Source of the DNA: Blasia pusilla | Lineage: Eukaryota > Marchantiophyta > Marchantiopsida > Blasiales | Length of the DNA stretch: 64,000 nt | Assembly: GCA_050084515.1 (NCBI GenBank) | Contig: CM114275.1 | Location: 20,770,001 to 20,834,000, forward strand | Direction: 5' to 3' | Shown: positions 62,740-64,000 of the stretch, one piece after another | Numbering within the stretch: position 1 is the first letter of the stretch | Layout of the letters: every line of letters begins with the position of its first letter | Translations under genes and position numbers: made by a program | The notes under the pieces: generated by a model | Told to the model about the DNA's origin: nothing | Databases searched by the model: none | What the model saw: the letters and a program-made list of their open reading frames with translations, nothing else

Positions 62740-63752
62740 CTCCCAATTTACGTCTCCTACAGCCACACCCAGATGTCAGAGTCAGGAAGTCAGGACCCAC
62801 GTTTCGAAAATGCTGAACATCGATGGGAGGAAATCTATCCAAATCGCAAATAAATCCAACATTACGCCTTCAAACGTTAGCAATGTCTGCCTTGACGACC
62901 ACGGTTGAGTGGCTGTGACAACAGTAACTAATCCTGGCAGGAACTCGAAGGATAACAGAGCTTATGCCCCAGTCAGTTCCCCTCCGCGCATGAATTTTCG
63001 CGCTAAACTGGCTACAATCCTCACTTCCAACCGGAGCATCGAAGTTGTGAACCCATCAAGTAACAGAGTGGTACAGCGCGGTGTCATCCAGATGGACGTG
63101 AAGCCTTGAACATTCAGGTCAATCATCATGATACCTCTTGCTCCCCGTGGACAATACATCATTTCATTCATTAATTCATTCACTCTCTCTATCTCTCTCT
63201 CTAAACCCCAAGTAAAATGCGCTTGAAACCTGGACGTTGTGGTGCCTGTCCGAGGCGATGCCATTCACACACACTTTCGAGGGTTCCGGTTCTGTAGGCC
63301 TAATTCCGCTTCCCGTGGACAAAGAAACGTAGTCAGATCCCCCTCACGACCCTATCACGTCCAGGGAACCACGAATCACTTTATTCATTCTCTCCCTACT
63401 TGACCCATGCCCTATGAGTCTGTGTGGACAATCTCGCTCTCTCGCTCTCTGTGCAGTGCGGTGGATGCAATACCAGTAAGGGCTCGCTACGTCAATCCGC
63501 TCCGCCTGCCACTTGGACAAACCTCGTCTCCTCAGAAAATCGACAAATCCCAGGCAGCAGACGGCCAAACACCCAGCGGCAGCGTGCAGTCTCCACGCAA
63601 ATCTGTCTCCCTCTCTCACGGTAAATAAACACACCAGAAATGTACAAACAGGGGAAGAAGATCACAAAAAGCACCAAAATTGAAAGTCTCTCTCCATACG
63701 CCTCCACGAACGAGACTGCCTGCCGGCTCCTTTCCCGCAATGGCACAACTAC

Positions 63753-63788
<36 letters not shown>

Positions 63789-64000
63789 AGGTTAAGCCAA
63801 TATACAAGAAAAGTTCGGGTAAAGCAAATACGTTTTAACAAAAGCTACAACACACCACAATTCCCGCGAAAACGAAGCACCACCCCACACCCCACGAAGC
63901 GACAAAATTGCGGTCACAATGTGCGACACTCGCAGAAGAATCAAACGTCCCCAGACGACAAGAAGAAGAAGAAGACGCACACGGAGACGGAGAAGAGAAG
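62740..64000 (-). promoter_or_regulatory. Upstream region of the XBAT-type gene
   Basis: Presumed promoter and 5' UTR of the minus-strand E3 gene. No recognisable ORF on either strand, and no specific element can be claimed. It contains a (GA)n at 63755-63785 and a purine-rich end near 63960-64000. Confidence 0.35.
63755..63785 (+). repeat. (GA)n microsatellite
   Basis: 31 bp of GA dinucleotide in the region upstream of the XBAT-type gene. GA/CT tracts upstream of plant genes can be promoter or 5' UTR features, but nothing here proves it. Confidence 0.9.

Overview
The window looks like nuclear DNA of a streptophyte, most likely a seedless land plant or a charophyte-grade relative. Three spliced host genes encode clearly plant-type proteins: nucleoporin NDC1, a bromodomain protein and an XBAT34/35-type ankyrin-RING E3 ligase. 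They use GT-AG introns, and a plant-type (CCCTAAA) telomere-like motif sits in one intron. No bacterial signatures are present. I cannot name the species.

Layout. 1-11.4 kb is nested retrotransposon debris: a plus-strand Ty3/gypsy copy (A, cut by the window edge), a minus-strand internally deleted copy (C), a Ty1/copia gag-protease relic and a gag relic with an internal tandem duplication. 14.1-16.9 kb holds NDC1 (+). 18.6-19.1 kb is another gypsy scrap and 19.1-22.96 kb a decayed LINE ending in a long (TC)n. 23.8-33.8 kb is a nearly complete minus-strand gypsy copy (B). 33.8-43.2 kb is accessory DNA holding a transposon-like relic, a gypsy LTR fragment interrupted by a 247-bp (AG)n, a decayed unknown gene, and about thirty copies of a 27-30 bp imperfect palindrome. 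43.2-45.1 kb is a heavily deleted gypsy copy (D). 47.0-52.5 kb is the bromodomain gene (-). 57.7-62.7 kb is the XBAT-type E3 gene (-).

The most notable system is the gypsy family. Its coding order, reconstructed by comparing copies A and B, is gag (zinc knuckle) - aspartic protease - C5-cytosine DNA methyltransferase - reverse transcriptase - RNase H - DDE integrase - PHD finger. The methyltransferase is fused in frame downstream of the protease, and the PHD finger is fused to the integrase C-terminus where chromoviruses carry a chromodomain. Retrotransposon-borne DNMTs are known in charophytes and dinoflagellates. The PHD fusion and the 3' end, where a ~125-bp unit lies on both sides of the 3' LTR in two copies (LTR ... 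unit-LTR-unit, like split direct repeats), deserve attention. All copies here are broken. Several stop codons that differ between copies are C-to-T changes, as expected for methylated, deaminating DNA.

The three host genes look intact and housekeeping or regulatory (nuclear pore, chromatin reading, ubiquitin ligation). They have no evident functional link to each other or to the transposons.
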